Below, piece by piece: positions 63,859 to 64,000 of a stretch of DNA of 64,000 bases (its first letter is position 1; each line of letters begins with the position of its first letter). A program made the position numbers and the translations under genes. Below the pieces are notes generated by a model. That model saw only the letters and a program-made list of their open reading frames with translations. It did no database searches and was not told where the DNA came from. Origin of the DNA: Hyphomicrobiales bacterium (GTDB lineage Bacteria > Pseudomonadota > Alphaproteobacteria > Rhizobiales > Kaistiaceae); NCBI GenBank assembly GCA_017305635.1, contig JAFKKF010000010.1, positions 62,001-126,000 of the forward strand. The letters run 5' to 3'.

Positions 63859-64000
63859 TCAGGCCGGAACATAGGTCAGCCTGACCACATCGGCGTCGAT
63901 CCGGTCGCTCGCGACGAGGCGGAGCCGAGGCCGGGCGGCGGCGAAGAACGGCTTGCCGGCGCCGAGCACCACCGGGTGGACGTAGAGACGGTATTCGTCG
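63859..64000 (-). CDS. DHFR/RibD C-terminal-like protein, 3' end (cut by window edge)
   Basis: Forty-six C-terminal residues are visible: DEYRLYVHPVVLGAGKPFF, then RLRLVASDRIDADVVRLTY and stop. This matches the end of dihydrofolate reductase-like RibD_C proteins, a family of NADPH reductases usually of unknown substrate. The N-terminal two thirds lie outside the window. It is convergent with phaC, 18 bases away. Confidence 0.8.
   Translation of the reverse strand, partial: DEYRLYVHPVVLGAGKPFFAAARPRLRLVASDRIDADVVRLTYVPA

Overview
The window is a 64 kb piece of a GC-rich alphaproteobacterial chromosome, most likely from the order Hyphomicrobiales (Rhizobiales). The markers are an aapJQMP general amino-acid transporter, short DUF1344, DUF1127 and DUF3175 proteins, a GnnA/GnnB-like pair for diamino-sugar lipid A, mitochondrial-type NDUFS4 and ATP12 homologues, and a tRNA-His with A73 and no encoded G-1. 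Most of the content is housekeeping. No integrase, transposase, phage gene, rRNA or CRISPR array was seen. Genus-level identity is not claimed.

Layout. 1-5.9 kb: the 5' part of kup (cut by the window edge), a phasin with an operator-like palindrome over its promoter, tRNA-His, an orphan membrane protein, a DTW-domain tRNA modification enzyme, secreted unknowns and a GNAT enzyme. 6-10 kb: two tandem secretory-lipase paralogues, divergent from three tandem DUF1344 secreted proteins, the first with an EcfG-like general-stress promoter, then a DUF1127 peptide. 10-17.5 kb: GnnB/GnnA-like pair, tRNA-Leu, DUF3175, lipB, a bicupin, acylphosphatase and pccA. 17.5-30.5 kb is accessory in character: MgtC/DUF4010 membrane protein, a GntR regulator with a CUT2 sugar ABC operon, two adjacent large TIR-TPR proteins (one with a STAND ATPase), a secreted unknown and a DsrE-like protein. 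pccB follows at 31.1 kb, so the two carboxylase subunit genes are about 14 kb apart.

32.6-40.4 kb: DUF4260, ATP12, an RluC-type pseudouridine synthase, a fluoride riboswitch with crcB/fluC, a GGCT-like protein, an SQR-like flavoprotein, rarA and an HtrA/DegQ protease. 40.5-45.2 kb: aapP-aapM-aapQ-aapJ read on the minus strand, divergent from metC. 46.6-56.4 kb: L,D-transpeptidase, lipid kinase, two cold-shock genes, tRNA-Pro/ndufS4/tRNA-Arg, VanZ-like and CBU_0592-like membrane proteins, a split spermidine-synthase-like/membrane pair, gloA, tRNA-Glu and recJ. 56.5-64 kb: a Tat-exported unknown, glpX, hom, an aminotransferase, a lipoprotein, phaC, and the 3' end of a DHFR/RibD-like gene.

Functional links. 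The phasin (start) and PHA synthase (end) belong to polyhydroxyalkanoate storage. PccA and PccB form propionyl-CoA carboxylase. Aap feeds amino acids, and metC/hom act in methionine and threonine synthesis. The riboswitch and FluC handle fluoride. The best candidate for a little-described system is the TIR-STAND-TPR / TIR-TPR pair at 22.6-29.1 kb. Both proteins place a membrane helix between the TIR-containing half and the TPR half, and both carry the same juxtamembrane motif, which suggests they act together, perhaps as a sensor/NADase immune module. That role is inference.
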